A DNA stretch of 64,000 nucleotides. Source: Catellatospora coxensis (GTDB taxonomy: Bacteria > Actinomycetota > Actinomycetes > Mycobacteriales > Micromonosporaceae). The translations under genes were made by a program, and so were the position numbers. Shown here in pieces: positions 39,085 through 50,921 of the stretch (positions within the stretch are counted from its first letter, which is position 1; each line of letters starts with the position of its first letter). Under the pieces are notes generated by a model. That model was given only the letters and a program-made list of their open reading frames with translations, was not told where the DNA came from and made no database searches. Where the stretch lies: NCBI RefSeq assembly GCF_016862635.1, contig NZ_BONI01000007.1:1-64000 (forward strand), written 5' to 3'.

Positions 39085-40326
39085 TCAGCAGAGGCAGCCG
39101 GGGAGCCAGTTCAGGGGCTGGATGGGGTTGCCGTTCTGGCGTACCTCGAAGTGCAGGTGGTAGCCGGTCGAGGCGCCGGTGGTGCCGACGCGGCCGATCA
39201 GCTGGCCGCCGCGGATCTTGTCGCCGACCTTCACCAGGATCTTCGACTGGTGGGCGTAGCAGGTGGAGATGACCTTGCCGCCGGTCTTGCCGTGGGTGAG
39301 GCAGGTGTAGTTGCCGTACCCGCCGAGCCAGCCGGCGCTGCTGACCGTGCCGCCCGCCGCCGCGAAGATGGGCTGGCCGCCGCCCGCGGCGATGTCGACC
39401 CCGGCGTGCAGCTGCCAGACGCCGTAGTACGGGTCGAAGCGGTTGCCGAAGTCGCTGGACTTCCAGCCCTTCGTCGGCATGAGGAACTTCGCGCCGGGGC
39501 GCAGGACCGGCACGAACTTGCCGTACTGCCCCTCCCAGACCCGCAGTTCGTCGGCGATGCGCTCGCTCTGCTCCTTGACCTCCTGGTAGTGCCGCTGCGC
39601 CTCGGCCTTCTCGGCCTTGGTCGTCTCGATCGCCTTCTTCTGCCGGGCGGCCAGCGCGTCCAGGTCGCGGCGCGCCTGCTCGGCGTCCTGGCGGGCCTTC
39701 TCGGCCGCGAGCAGGGCCGCGCGGGCGATGCGGGCCGCGTCGGCGGCCTCCCGGCGCTTGAGCTCGGCGTCGCTGGTGATCTGCTTGGCGGCCCGGCGGG
39801 CGGCGACGTAGTCGTCGATCGCGTCGCGGCGGATGCGGCCGATCTGGCTGATGAAGTTGCCGCGGTCCAGGAACTCCTGGGGCCGGGTCGCGGCCATGAG
39901 CACGTTGAACTCGGTGAGGTTGGAACCGTGCAGGGTGGCCACGGCGAACCGGGCGAACCGGTCCCGGCCTTCCTGGACCTGCCGGACCGACGCCTGGTAC
40001 GCCTGGTCGGTGACGGCCCAGGCGGCGGTGGCCTGGTCGGCGCGCCGCTGGGCGGAGGCCGCCTTGGTCTCGGCCACCACCACGGCGGCCCGGGTCTGGG
40101 CGATCCGCTCCTGGGCGGCGGGCATGGCCGCGTTGGCCTCGGCGAGTTCCGTCGCGGCGTTGCGCGCCTTGGCGGACAGCGCCTCCAGCAGGGCTCCGGT
40201 CTTGGCCAGCTCGGCGTCGACGCGCTTCTTGTCCTTCTTGAGGTCGTCGGGGGCGGCATGCGCCGGCAGGCCGACCGCCAGAGCGGTCAGCAGGGCGAAC
40301 ACCACCTGTACCAGTCGCCAGCGCAC
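39085..40326 (-). CDS. M23 metallopeptidase with coiled coil (EnvC/FtsEX-partner type)
   Basis: A 413-aa exported protein. A signal peptide covers residues 1-24 (cleavage after PAHA), followed by long coiled coils (about 25-270) and a C-terminal peptidase M23 domain with zinc motifs HAGVD (His307, Asp311) and HLH (His390, His392). The architecture and place after ftsX match EnvC/RipC-like proteins that FtsEX switches on to cut peptidoglycan at division. The GTG at 40326 has GGGAGG four bases upstream. A terminator separates it from ftsX, so it has its own promoter. Confidence 0.9.
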   Translation of the reverse strand: MRWRLVQVVFALLTALAVGLPAHAAPDDLKKDKKRVDAELAKTGALLEALSAKARNAATELAEANAAMPAAQERIAQTRAAVVVAETKAASAQRRADQATAAWAVTDQAYQASVRQVQEGRDRFARFAVATLHGSNLTEFNVLMAATRPQEFLDRGNFISQIGRIRRDAIDDYVAARRAAKQITSDAELKRREAADAARIARAALLAAEKARQDAEQARRDLDALAARQKKAIETTKAEKAEAQRHYQEVKEQSERIADELRVWEGQYGKFVPVLRPGAKFLMPTKGWKSSDFGNRFDPYYGVWQLHAGVDIAAGGGQPIFAAAGGTVSSAGWLGGYGNYTCLTHGKTGGKVISTCYAHQSKILVKVGDKIRGGQLIGRVGTTGASTGYHLHFEVRQNGNPIQPLNWLPGCLC

Positions 40327-40420
40327 GGGACCTCCCTCGCCTGTCCCGATCACCCTACTGCCGACATATGCCCAGATACACGGCAAAACCGACATTCAAC
40401 AGGAGTGGCGCAGAAAAGGT

Positions 40421-40454
40421 GACGGCCCGCCCCCGTAGCCGGGAGCGGGCCGTC
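40421..40454 (-). terminator. Terminator of ftsEX
   Basis: GACGGCCCGC (40421-40430) pairs with GCGGGCCGTC (40445-40454); on the minus strand the stem is followed by ACCTTTTC. Confidence 0.85.
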
Positions 40455-40471
40455 GACGTGCGTCGTCGCGA

Positions 40472-41347
40472 CTAGACGCGGATGTAGAAGCGCAGGGTCA
40501 CCCAGGCGGTGACGGCGCTGACCACCGAGCCGATGCCCGCCAGGATCGGCAGCATCAGGTTGACGTTGCCCCAGCTCACCGGTAGCAGCAGGTCGGTCAG
40601 CGCGGCCAGCTTGCCGTCGATCAGCACGATCTTGCCGACGACCAGCATCACCCAGGCCAGGATCGAGCCCAGCAGCGCGGCGAAGACCGCCTCCAGCACG
40701 AACGGCGCCTGGATGAACCAGTTCGACGCGCCGACCAGCTTCATGACCGCGACCTCGCGCCGCTTGCTGTACGCGGCGACCTGGATGGTGTTGGCGACCA
40801 GCAGCAGGGCGGCCAGGCCCATGAAGCCGGCGACGACCAGCGACAGGTTCTGGATCGAGCCGAGGATGTCGAAGATCTTCTGCAGCAGCTTCTGCTGGTC
40901 GACGACCGTGTCCACGCCCGCCATGCCGGCGTAGGTGGCGTTGATCTGGTCGAACTTCTGCGGGTCCTTCAGCGCGACCCGGAACGACTCGGGCAGCTCG
41001 TCCGCGCCGATCGCGTTGACCAGGTCGGGGGCGTCACGGAACTGCTGCTTGAAGTTCTCGTACGCCATCTCCTTGGTCTCCCAGAGCACGCTCTTGACCA
41101 GGGGGTCGCTGTCGAGCTTCGCCTTGATCTCGGACCGCTGCGTGTCGTCGACGGTCTTCTCCAGGTAGATGGAGACCTCGACCTGCTCGTAGTAGTGGCC
41201 CTTCATCTCGTCGACCTGCATGTACATCAGCAGGCTGGCGCCGAGCATGGAGAGCGACACGATCATCGTAATGATCATGGCGATGGTCATCGTGACGTTG
41301 CGCCACAGCCCGACCAGCATTTCGGCCAGGACATACTTCGCACGCAT
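40472..41347 (-). CDS. ftsX: Cell division protein FtsX
   Basis: A 291-aa membrane protein with an N-terminal helix (about 20-43), an extracellular domain (about 45-165) and three C-terminal helices, the FtsX plan. VAAYSKRREVAVMKLVGASNWFI is the conserved cytoplasmic loop. It forms the ABC-type complex with FtsE and transmits ATP hydrolysis to a peptidoglycan hydrolase. It lies 65 bp downstream of ftsE in the same transcript. Confidence 0.97.
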   Translation of the reverse strand: MRAKYVLAEMLVGLWRNVTMTIAMIITMIVSLSMLGASLLMYMQVDEMKGHYYEQVEVSIYLEKTVDDTQRSEIKAKLDSDPLVKSVLWETKEMAYENFKQQFRDAPDLVNAIGADELPESFRVALKDPQKFDQINATYAGMAGVDTVVDQQKLLQKIFDILGSIQNLSLVVAGFMGLAALLLVANTIQVAAYSKRREVAVMKLVGASNWFIQAPFVLEAVFAALLGSILAWVMLVVGKIVLIDGKLAALTDLLLPVSWGNVNLMLPILAGIGSVVSAVTAWVTLRFYIRV

Positions 41348-41412
41348 CGGGGGAAATCCTCCGGGGGAGACGGTCAGGTCGTCAGGGACAGGGGCTCAGC
41401 GACGGGCACGGC

Positions 41413-42093
41413 TCAGCCGTACACACCACGGGCCTGGTCGCGGACGATCCGGCCGCCCTCGATCTCGATGACGCGGCGGCGCATCTGGTTGACGATGTTC
41501 GAGTCGTGGGTGACCATCACGACGGTCGTGCCGGTCCGGTTGATCCGGTCCAGCAGGCGCATGATCTCGATGGAGGTGTCCGGGTCGAGGTTACCGGTGG
41601 GCTCGTCGGCCAGCAGGATCAGCGGCCGGTTCACGAACGCGCGCGCCACCGCGACACGCTGCTGCTCACCACCGGAGAGCTCGTGCGGGTAGCGGTGCTC
41701 CTTGCCGCCGAGGCCGACCAGCTCCAGCACCTCGGGCACCACGCGGCGGGCGACCGCCTTGGACTTGCCGATGACCTCGAGCGCGAACGCGACGTTCTCG
41801 TAGGCGGTCTTGTTCGGCAGCAGCCGGAAGTCCTGGAAGACGCAGCCGATCGAGCGGCGGAAGCTGGGGATCTTCCACGACCGCATGGAGCTGATCTCCT
41901 TGCCGTTCACGAAGACCTTGCCCTTGTTGGGCTTGATCTCGTGCAGCATCAGCTTGACGATGCTTGATTTGCCGGAGCCGGACGGACCGATGAAGAAGAC
42001 GAAGTCACCCTTCTCGATCGAGACCGACACGTCGTCCAGTGAGGGCCGGGACGCCTTCGGGTAGGTCTTAGTCACGTGCTCAAGTCGAATCAC
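41413..42093 (-). CDS. ftsE: Cell division ATP-binding protein FtsE
   Basis: A 226-aa ABC ATPase with Walker A GPSGSGKS (36-43), signature LSGGEQQR (about 140) and Walker [13 protein letters not shown]. It partners FtsX at the divisome. It follows prfB, from which it is separated by a terminator, so the ftsEX promoter lies in the 222-bp gap. Confidence 0.97.
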   Translation of the reverse strand: MIRLEHVTKTYPKASRPSLDDVSVSIEKGDFVFFIGPSGSGKSSIVKLMLHEIKPNKGKVFVNGKEISSMRSWKIPSFRRSIGCVFQDFRLLPNKTAYENVAFALEVIGKSKAVARRVVPEVLELVGLGGKEHRYPHELSGGEQQRVAVARAFVNRPLILLADEPTGNLDPDTSIEIMRLLDRINRTGTTVVMVTHDSNIVNQMRRRVIEIEGGRIVRDQARGVYG

Positions 42094-42259
42094 GGCGGAG
42101 AGTCTACGCGGTGTCGCCGTTTCGCCAACCCCGCAGGGGTTGAGATGCCGGTATTGCCGTGAATGTTCCTGGAAAATTCCGTGATCTACCCGTGATCAAC
42201 TGTCACCGACAGTAGTCGGATCACCCGCGCGGGCGAAACGCCAGCGATGTCCATACATG

Positions 42260-42297
42260 AAAAAACTCCGCCCGGCTGCGCGGACAGCCGGGCGGAG
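42260..42297 (-). terminator. Intrinsic terminator of prfB
   Basis: CTCCGCCCGGCTG (42266-42278) pairs perfectly with CAGCCGGGCGGAG (42285-42297). Six T residues follow on the minus strand (42260-42265). Confidence 0.95.
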
Positions 42298-42315
42298 CGA
42301 GGCTCACTCAGCCGA

Positions 42316-43431
<1,116 letters not shown>

Positions 43432-43511
43432 ATCAACAAGACTAGTGCCACCCGCCGCACGGTTTTCCGGGGCGCTCCCGCGACTTGACAGCGACCACGG
43501 TCGGCGACAAT

Positions 43512-43523
43512 AGTAAATCTACT
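43512..43523. promoter_or_regulatory. Candidate operator of the ROK regulator
   Basis: AGTAAATCTACT, an inverted AGTA/TACT repeat in an AT-rich stretch 22 bases before the GTG. Autoregulation by the ROK protein is inferred. Confidence 0.4.
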
Positions 43524-43544
43524 TTCCTATTACGAGGAGGGCAC

Positions 43545-44738
43545 GTGGCACGGCTCGCCGGTTCGTCCAAGCTGCTCCGGGCGATGAACGAGAGCGCGAC
43601 CATGGCGCTGCTCATCGACCGGGGCACGCTCACCCGTGGGGAGCTGCGGGAACTGACCGGGCTGTCCAAGCCGACCACCTCCGACGTGCTGCGCACGCTC
43701 ACCGAGGCGGGGCTGGCGGTAGTCGTGGGCCACACCAGCGGCGGGCCCGGCCCGAACGCGGAGGTGTACGCGGTCAACCCGGCCGCCGCGACGGTGCTGG
43801 CGATCTCGGTACGGGACGTGAGCGAGACGTTACACGCCCCGTTCGAGGCGGCGCTGTGCGATCTCGGCGGGGCGGTGCTGGCCCGCGCGGCGTACCCGAG
43901 CGACCCGGCCGACGGCGACCCGGTCGGCACCGTCCGGGCGATCGCCGCCGACCTGTGCGCCCGCGCCGGCCGCGACCGGGTCACCCACCTGCAGCTGGGC
44001 GTGCCCGGCTCGTACGACCCGGGGACCGGCGCCATCCGGCACATCGACGTCACCGGCTGGGGCCGCCCGGGGCTGGTCACCGAGCTCGCCGCCGCGCTGG
44101 ACCTCACCGTGGACGCGGACAACGACGTGAACCTGGCCGCGATCGCCGAACGCCACCGCGGCGCGGCCGCGGGCAGCGGCAGCTTCGCCCTGCTCTGGCT
44201 CGGCGCGGGCCTGGGCTGCGCCATCGACCTCGGCACGTCGCTGCTGCGCGGGGCCACCGGCGGGGCCGGCGAGATCGGCTACGTGCCGCTCGGCCTGGCC
44301 GCCCCCGGCCAGCCCCGGGACCTGCAGAGCCTGGCCGGCGGCCCGGCCGTCGCGGCGCTGGGCGCGGCGCACGGCTTCACCGGGGCCACCGCCGAGGAGA
44401 TGGTCGCCGCCGCGGCCCGCGCGGACTCCCCCGCCGCGACCGCCTTCCTGGGCGCGCTGGCCGACCGGATCGCCGTCGTGCTGGCCGTGGTCGCCGCGCT
44501 GGTGGACCCGCCGCTGGTGGTGCTGGCCGGCGAGGTCGCCCAGGCCGGCGGCGTGCGGCTGCGCGACCTGGTCACCGAGGCCTTCCACCGCAACACCCCG
44601 CTGCGCACCCCGGTCGAGGTCACCGCGCTGACCGACGACGCGGTGCTGCTCGGCGCCATGGACTCGGGCCTGCGCTCGGTGCGCGAGTCCCTGGTCGACT
44701 CCCTGAACGCCCGGCCGATCCCGGCCCGCTCCGCCTGA
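43545..44738 (+). CDS. ROK-family transcriptional regulator
   Basis: A 397-aa repressor-type protein with an N-terminal winged helix (LTRGELRELTGLSKPTTSDVL at about 27-47) and a C-terminal ROK domain. The sugar-binding domain keeps the DADNDVNLAA segment and GEIGYVPLG. The metal-binding Cys cluster of typical ROK repressors is not evident. The GTG at 43545 has GAGGAGG four bases upstream. It is followed by a GH4 enzyme and a sugar kinase gene, which it probably controls. Confidence 0.88.
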   Translation: MARLAGSSKLLRAMNESATMALLIDRGTLTRGELRELTGLSKPTTSDVLRTLTEAGLAVVVGHTSGGPGPNAEVYAVNPAAATVLAISVRDVSETLHAPFEAALCDLGGAVLARAAYPSDPADGDPVGTVRAIAADLCARAGRDRVTHLQLGVPGSYDPGTGAIRHIDVTGWGRPGLVTELAAALDLTVDADNDVNLAAIAERHRGAAAGSGSFALLWLGAGLGCAIDLGTSLLRGATGGAGEIGYVPLGLAAPGQPRDLQSLAGGPAVAALGAAHGFTGATAEEMVAAAARADSPAATAFLGALADRIAVVLAVVAALVDPPLVVLAGEVAQAGGVRLRDLVTEAFHRNTPLRTPVEVTALTDDAVLLGAMDSGLRSVRESLVDSLNARPIPARSA

Positions 44739-44764
44739 ATCACTCCTCACCGGAAGAGCACCAG

Positions 44765-46024
44765 ATGAAGATCGCAGTCGTGGGTGGAGGTTCCACCTAC
44801 ACCCCCGAGCTGGTCGACGGGTTCGCCCGGCTGGCCGGCAGCCTCGACGTCACCGAGCTGTGCCTGATCGACCCGGCCGGGCCGCGGCTGGACGTCATCG
44901 GCCCGTACGCCCGCCGACTGATGGCCCACCACGGCCACCCCGGCACGCTGACCTGGACCACCGACCTCGACGCCGGCCTCACCGACGCCGCCGTGGTCGT
45001 CGTCCAGCTGCGCGTGGGCGGGCAGGCCGCCCGGATCAGCGACGAGACGTTCCCGCTGGAGTGCGGGTGCGTCGGGCAGGAGACCACCGGCGCGGGCGGC
45101 CTGGCCAAGGCGCTGCGCACGGTGCCGGTCGTGCTCGACGTCGCCGAGCGGGCCGCCCGGCTCGCCGCGCCCGGCGCGTGGATCGTCGACTTCACCAACC
45201 CGGTCGGCATCGTCACCCGGGCCCTGCTGGACGCCGGGCACAAGGCGGTCGGCCTGTGCAACGTGGCGATCGGCTTCCAGCGCCGGTTCGCCAAGCTGCT
45301 GGGCGTCGAGCCGGGCGCGGTCACCCTGGACCACGTCGGCCTCAACCACCTCACCTGGGAGCGCGCCGCGTACGTCGACGGCGTCGACCGGCTGCCCGAG
45401 CTGCTCGCCGGCCACCTGGACGAGCTGGCCGGGCCGGTGCAGCTGCCGCCGTCGCTGCTGCGGCTGCTCGGCAACGTGCCGTCGTACTACCTGCGCTACT
45501 TCTACGCCCACGACGAGGTCGTGCGCGAGGAGCGCGGCGCCCCGACGCGCGGGCAGAAGGTCGCCGAGATGGAGACCGAGCTGCTGAAGATGTACGCCGA
45601 CCCGGCCCTGACCACCAAACCGGACCTGCTGTCCAAGCGGGGCGGGGCGTTCTACTCCGAGGCGGCCGTCGGCCTGATCACCTCGCTGCTCACCGGCGAC
45701 GGCGCCGTGCACGCGGTGAACCTGCGCAACGGCGGCCACCTGCCGTTCCTGCCCGACGACGCGGTCATCGAGGTCAGCGCCCGGGTGAACCGCGACGGCG
45801 CGACCCCGGTCAAGGCCCCGCCGGTCGGACCCGAGCTGTCCGGCCTCATCGCCGGCGTCGCCGCGTACGAGGAGCTGGCCGTGCGCGCCGCGGTCCACGG
45901 CGGTCGCGACCGCGTGTACGCCGCGCTGCTCGCCCACCCGCTGGTCGGCCAGCACGAGTACGCCGAAGCCCTCACCCAGGGCCTGCTCGCCGCCAACGCC
46001 GACCACCTGGCGTGGGCCCGATGA
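44765..46024 (+). CDS. Family 4 glycoside hydrolase (6-phospho-beta-glucosidase-like)
   Basis: A 419-aa NAD- and metal-dependent glycosidase. It opens with the nucleotide-binding VVGGGSTYTPEL. GLCNVAIGF (Cys165-Asn166) and GLNHLTW (His195) supply the Mn ligands of GH4. CGCVGQETTGAGGLAKALR is typical of 6-phospho-beta-glucosidases. It lies 26 bp after the ROK gene. True substrate could be a phosphorylated beta-glucoside or related disaccharide. Confidence 0.9.
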   Translation: MKIAVVGGGSTYTPELVDGFARLAGSLDVTELCLIDPAGPRLDVIGPYARRLMAHHGHPGTLTWTTDLDAGLTDAAVVVVQLRVGGQAARISDETFPLECGCVGQETTGAGGLAKALRTVPVVLDVAERAARLAAPGAWIVDFTNPVGIVTRALLDAGHKAVGLCNVAIGFQRRFAKLLGVEPGAVTLDHVGLNHLTWERAAYVDGVDRLPELLAGHLDELAGPVQLPPSLLRLLGNVPSYYLRYFYAHDEVVREERGAPTRGQKVAEMETELLKMYADPALTTKPDLLSKRGGAFYSEAAVGLITSLLTGDGAVHAVNLRNGGHLPFLPDDAVIEVSARVNRDGATPVKAPPVGPELSGLIAGVAAYEELAVRAAVHGGRDRVYAALLAHPLVGQHEYAEALTQGLLAANADHLAWAR

Positions 46025-46070
46025 GCGCCCGAACCGTCGACCGGGCCGGCGCGCGGGACGGGAGCCGAGC

Positions 46071-47075
46071 ATGAGCCCCGCTGAGCTGTTCATCGCCGTC
46101 GACGGCGGGAACTCCAAAACCGACGTGGTGCTCGCCGACTCGGCCGGGCGGGTGCACGGCTACGTCCGCGGGCCGGGCTCGTGCCCGCAGGTCATCGGCC
46201 TGGACACGGCGGTCGCGCTGCTGGACCGGCTGGTCGGCGCGGCGCTGCGGGTGGCCGAGATGCCCCCGTCCGTGCCCATCACCCGCGCCGAGGTCTACCT
46301 GTCCGGCCTCGACCTGCCCGAGGAGGTCGAGGCGGCGGCGAAGGCGGTCGCGGCGACCGGCTGGGCGGAGTCGTACCGGCTGGACAACGACACGTTCGCG
46401 CTGCTGCGGGCGGGCACCGACAGCCCGGACGCGGTCGCGGTGGTGTGCGGGGCGGGGATCAACTGCGTGGGGCGCAGCGCCGACGGGCGCACCGCCCGGT
46501 TCCCGGCACTGGGGCCGATCTCCGGCGACTGGGGCGGCGGGCTGCACCTGGCCTCGCTGGCGATGTGGCACGCGGCGCGGGCCGAGGACGGCCGCGGTCC
46601 GGCCACGGCGCTGGCCGGCGCGGTGGCCGCGCACTTCGGGCAGGCCTGCGTCAACGACGTGATCACCGGCCTGCACCTGGGCAGCCTCAGCCAGGACCGC
46701 ATGATCGGGCTGAGCGAGGTGCTGTTCGCCGCTGCCGGGCGGGGTGACGAGGTCGCCCGCCGCGTGGTGGCGCGTCAGGCGACCGAGATCACTTCATTGG
46801 TGACGGTTGCCGCGGACCGGCTCGGGCTGAGGGAGGAACCGTACGCCGTGGTCCTGGGCGGTGGTGTGCTGCGCGCTCGGCACTCGCTGCTGCAGGATGC
46901 CGTGGACGCGGGGGTGAAGGCCCACTCGTCGAAGGCCCGGTTGACCGTGCTCGCACAGCCACCGGTGGTGGGAGCGGGCCTTTTCGCACTGGACGCGCTC
47001 GGCGCGCCGCCGGCCGCCGCGGCCGCGTTGCGTTCCGCGCTGGAGGACGGGCGGCCGCACCTCGGCCAGCGCTGA
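46071..47075 (+). CDS. BadF/BadG-type sugar kinase (N-acetylglucosamine kinase-like)
   Basis: A 334-aa ASKHA-fold kinase with phosphate loop IAVDGGNSKTDVVLAD at the N-terminus, VVCGAGINCVG in the middle and GGVLRARHSLL near the end. Relatives phosphorylate N-acetylglucosamine or similar amino sugars. It follows the GH4 gene by 46 bp, with GGGAG before the ATG, and would feed the same pathway. Confidence 0.85.
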   Translation: MSPAELFIAVDGGNSKTDVVLADSAGRVHGYVRGPGSCPQVIGLDTAVALLDRLVGAALRVAEMPPSVPITRAEVYLSGLDLPEEVEAAAKAVAATGWAESYRLDNDTFALLRAGTDSPDAVAVVCGAGINCVGRSADGRTARFPALGPISGDWGGGLHLASLAMWHAARAEDGRGPATALAGAVAAHFGQACVNDVITGLHLGSLSQDRMIGLSEVLFAAAGRGDEVARRVVARQATEITSLVTVAADRLGLREEPYAVVLGGGVLRARHSLLQDAVDAGVKAHSSKARLTVLAQPPVVGAGLFALDALGAPPAAAAALRSALEDGRPHLGQR

Positions 47076-47079
47076 GGCG

Positions 47080-47595
47080 CTACTTGGCGATGGCGGTCTT
47101 CAGCCAGTTCAGCGCGGCCTTGTGGTAGGCGACGGCGAACTCCAGCCCTGCCGCGGTGAAGTCGTCGCCTTCCTTCTTGGCTTCCTTGGCCTGCTCGCGA
47201 GCCTCCGCGAGGGCCTCGGTGTGGTGCGAGTTGGCGCTGTTGAGCAGCGAGTCGAACTGGTTGGTCGCGTGCGTGGATCCGAACGCGACACGCAGTGCAT
47301 ACGGGTTGCGCACCAGCTCGCGGCCGGGCTCCTCGTTCAGCCAGCGGGCGAAGGCGCGCTTGCCCGACGCGGTGATCGCGTAGGGCTGGCTCGCCCGCGG
47401 GCCGGGCTTGCCGAGCTTGACGTAGCCGAGCTCGGCGAGGACCGGCAGTTCGCGGTAGACCTGGGACCGGGTCATCGACCAGTACGGGCTGAGCCGGCGC
47501 TCGGCCGCGGCCATCAGCTGGCCACCGGTCATGGGTCCATCGTGCAGCAGGCCGAGCACGGCCGCCGCAGTAGCGTTGATTCCTACCTCTGCCAT
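47080..47595 (-). CDS. PadR-family transcriptional regulator
   Basis: A 171-aa regulator. The N-terminal winged helix has AAAVLGLLHDGPMTGGQLM and the recognition part SMTRSQVYRELPVLAELGYV, and a helical C-terminal dimerisation domain follows. It converges on the kinase gene with a 4-bp gap. The target is unknown; a perfect 16-bp palindrome lies 88 bp upstream of its start. Confidence 0.88.
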   Translation of the reverse strand: MAEVGINATAAAVLGLLHDGPMTGGQLMAAAERRLSPYWSMTRSQVYRELPVLAELGYVKLGKPGPRASQPYAITASGKRAFARWLNEEPGRELVRNPYALRVAFGSTHATNQFDSLLNSANSHHTEALAEAREQAKEAKKEGDDFTAAGLEFAVAYHKAALNWLKTAIAK

Positions 47596-47973
47596 GACTC
47601 AACGCTGCCACTTTCCCAGCCTTCTGTCCAGGATATCGGCCCATCCACAGTGCACATTCCCCGCCGGACAGTCCCTTTCCGACTGTCTGATCAGACAGGA
47701 ATATGTCCGTTTCCTGCCTCCGAAGTCCCGCCTGACGGGATAACACAAACCGCCCGATATCTCTCCCCTCGGCGTGTCGCCCCTTTTTCTCCCCCACCCA
47801 CACCCGCCCGATCTTGCACACGCACCTACGATCACCCCAAAACCGACATACCTCCGGCCGAGTCCACAAGATCCGCTCGGTGATCGCCGTCTCCGGGCGG
47901 AAAGTGCGGCCGGGCCGCGGTTCCGGACCGGAAACAGCGATCGCCACCCGGCGGGGATCGGACGGAGGCGGGG
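47596..47973. other. 378-bp gap between padR and the dioxygenase gene
   Basis: No gene is credible here. It contains the palindrome CTGTCTGATCAGACAG, an AT-richer and pyrimidine-rich stretch (47750-47815), and an imperfect inverted repeat of about 18 bp (47880-47897 with 47929-47946). Confidence 0.6.
47683..47698. promoter_or_regulatory. Palindromic operator upstream of padR
   Basis: CTGTCTGATCAGACAG is a perfect 16-bp palindrome, flanked by further GGACAG and TGTCCG half-sites within 25 bp. PadR autoregulation is the simplest reading. Confidence 0.5.
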
Positions 47974-48753
47974 TCAGAGTGCGGCGCGCAGGGACCAGAG
48001 GGCGGGGTAGAAGCGGGTGTCCAGGCGGGAGCGCAGGTAGGGGCTGCCGGCGGAGCCGCCGGTGCCGGGTTTCGTGCCGATCTGGCGCTCGGCCATCAGC
48101 ACGTGCCGCGCCCGCCACAGCGACCACGCCTGGTCGTGCGCGATCAGCGCCTCGGCCAGGTCCCACAGCGCACCGTGCCGCTCCCGGTCACGGGCGATGG
48201 CGACCAGGGCGGCCAGCACCTGCTCGTCGGAGCCGACCGCGAAGCCGTGCGCAGCCAGCAGCGCCAGGTAGCCGTCCCAGAGCGTCGGCTCGGCCAGCCG
48301 GCGGCGCAGCCGCTCCTGCTCGGCCGGGGACAGCCCGCGCAGCCGCTCGACGAAGCCCGGGTCCTTGAGACCGGAGATGAACTCGATCTCGCGGAACTGG
48401 GCGGACTGGAACCCGGACGCGGGCGCGAGCAGGGTGCGGAAGGCGAGGAAGTCCTGCGGGGTCATCGTGTCGATGACGTCGACCTGACCGACGAGCAGCA
48501 CCTCGACCGCGTGGCAGCGCTCCAGGCGCACCCGGGGCAGGTAGCTCTCCCCCGCCAGCATCCGGTCCCGGGCGTCGGCCAGCTCGTGCAGCAGCAGCTG
48601 GAACCACAGCTCGTACGCCTGGTGGATGGTGATGAACAGCAGCTCGTCGTGGGCGGCGGGGGCGGACTGGGGCACCTGCTGGGACAGCAGCTCGGGCACG
48701 CGCAGGTAGGCGCCGTAGGTCAGGCGTCCGCCCTGCTCCCCGAAGCTCTGCAC
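47974..48753 (-). CDS. Tryptophan 2,3-dioxygenase
   Basis: A 259-aa haem enzyme that converts L-tryptophan to N-formylkynurenine, the first step of kynurenine catabolism. FITIHQAYELWFQLLLHE carries the substrate-site His, and LWRARHVLMAERQIGTKPGTGGS, with the likely proximal His and the GTGGS end, is typical. The other kyn genes are not adjacent. It starts at the ATG at 48753, just after the bidirectional terminator shared with pruA. Confidence 0.93.
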   Translation of the reverse strand: MQSFGEQGGRLTYGAYLRVPELLSQQVPQSAPAAHDELLFITIHQAYELWFQLLLHELADARDRMLAGESYLPRVRLERCHAVEVLLVGQVDVIDTMTPQDFLAFRTLLAPASGFQSAQFREIEFISGLKDPGFVERLRGLSPAEQERLRRRLAEPTLWDGYLALLAAHGFAVGSDEQVLAALVAIARDRERHGALWDLAEALIAHDQAWSLWRARHVLMAERQIGTKPGTGGSAGSPYLRSRLDTRFYPALWSLRAAL

Positions 48754-48779
48754 GCAGCCACGGTAACCCAGACATATGC

Positions 48780-48819
48780 CGAGGAAGGGGCTGTATCGCC
48801 TGATACAGCCCCTTCCTCG
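48780..48819 (-). terminator. Terminator of pruA
   Basis: An 18-bp perfect stem (48780-48797 with 48802-48819) with a GCCT tetraloop, 9 bases after the pruA stop and 27 before the dioxygenase start. Confidence 0.9.
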
Positions 48820-48828
48820 ATCAGCGGG

Positions 48829-50475
<1,647 letters not shown>

Positions 50476-50921
50476 CGATGGCTCCTCCGGTCGGAAGGTT
50501 CGTCAACGTTCTTTGCATACTTGCACGCAAAGTACCGCCACAGCCCGGCCCGGCGGCAGACATGTGATCCGTTCGACCATGACCGGCCCGGCGACCACCG
50601 GGTCGACCGCGATCCGGTCCTGGTCACCGGGCCCGCCCTACCGCTCCAGCCTACCCACCCCTCCGGCCTGGCTAGGCTAGGTCGCCGGAGCACGGGACCC
50701 CGCCCGTCCACGCCCGCCGGCTCGTCGGTGGGCCGGTCGGCCGGACCGGTCCCACCGGTGGCCCCTGTGGAACATGGCTCGTCCCGGCACGCCGCCGCTC
50801 AAGCGGCGTGCCGAGCGACTCCCCACGTTCCACGCCAGCCGTCCAGGCCCTTCCGACACGGGGCCGCCGCGGCGAGCACCCTGCCGTCGGCAGGCCCACT
50901 GTCGCCCAACAGGAGACCACG
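50476..50921. other. 446-bp gap between pruA and the membrane protein gene
   Basis: Contains the divergent promoters and one structured element (50767-50833). TTGCATACTTGCACGCAAAG (50512-50531) has an inverted TTGC/GCAA repeat close to the pruA start and could be its operator. No gene is supported. Confidence 0.5.
50767..50833. other. Nested hairpin element
   Basis: GTGGAAC (50767-50773) pairs with GTTCCAC (50827-50833), GCTC with GAGC, and GGCACGCCGC (50786-50795) with GCGGCGTGCC (50803-50812). The three stems stack into one long hairpin upstream of the membrane protein gene. Confidence 0.55.

Noticed and set aside
46021-46074. Tiny open frame between the GH4 and kinase genes
   Set aside because: Seventeen codons overlapping the GH4 stop with no conserved features.
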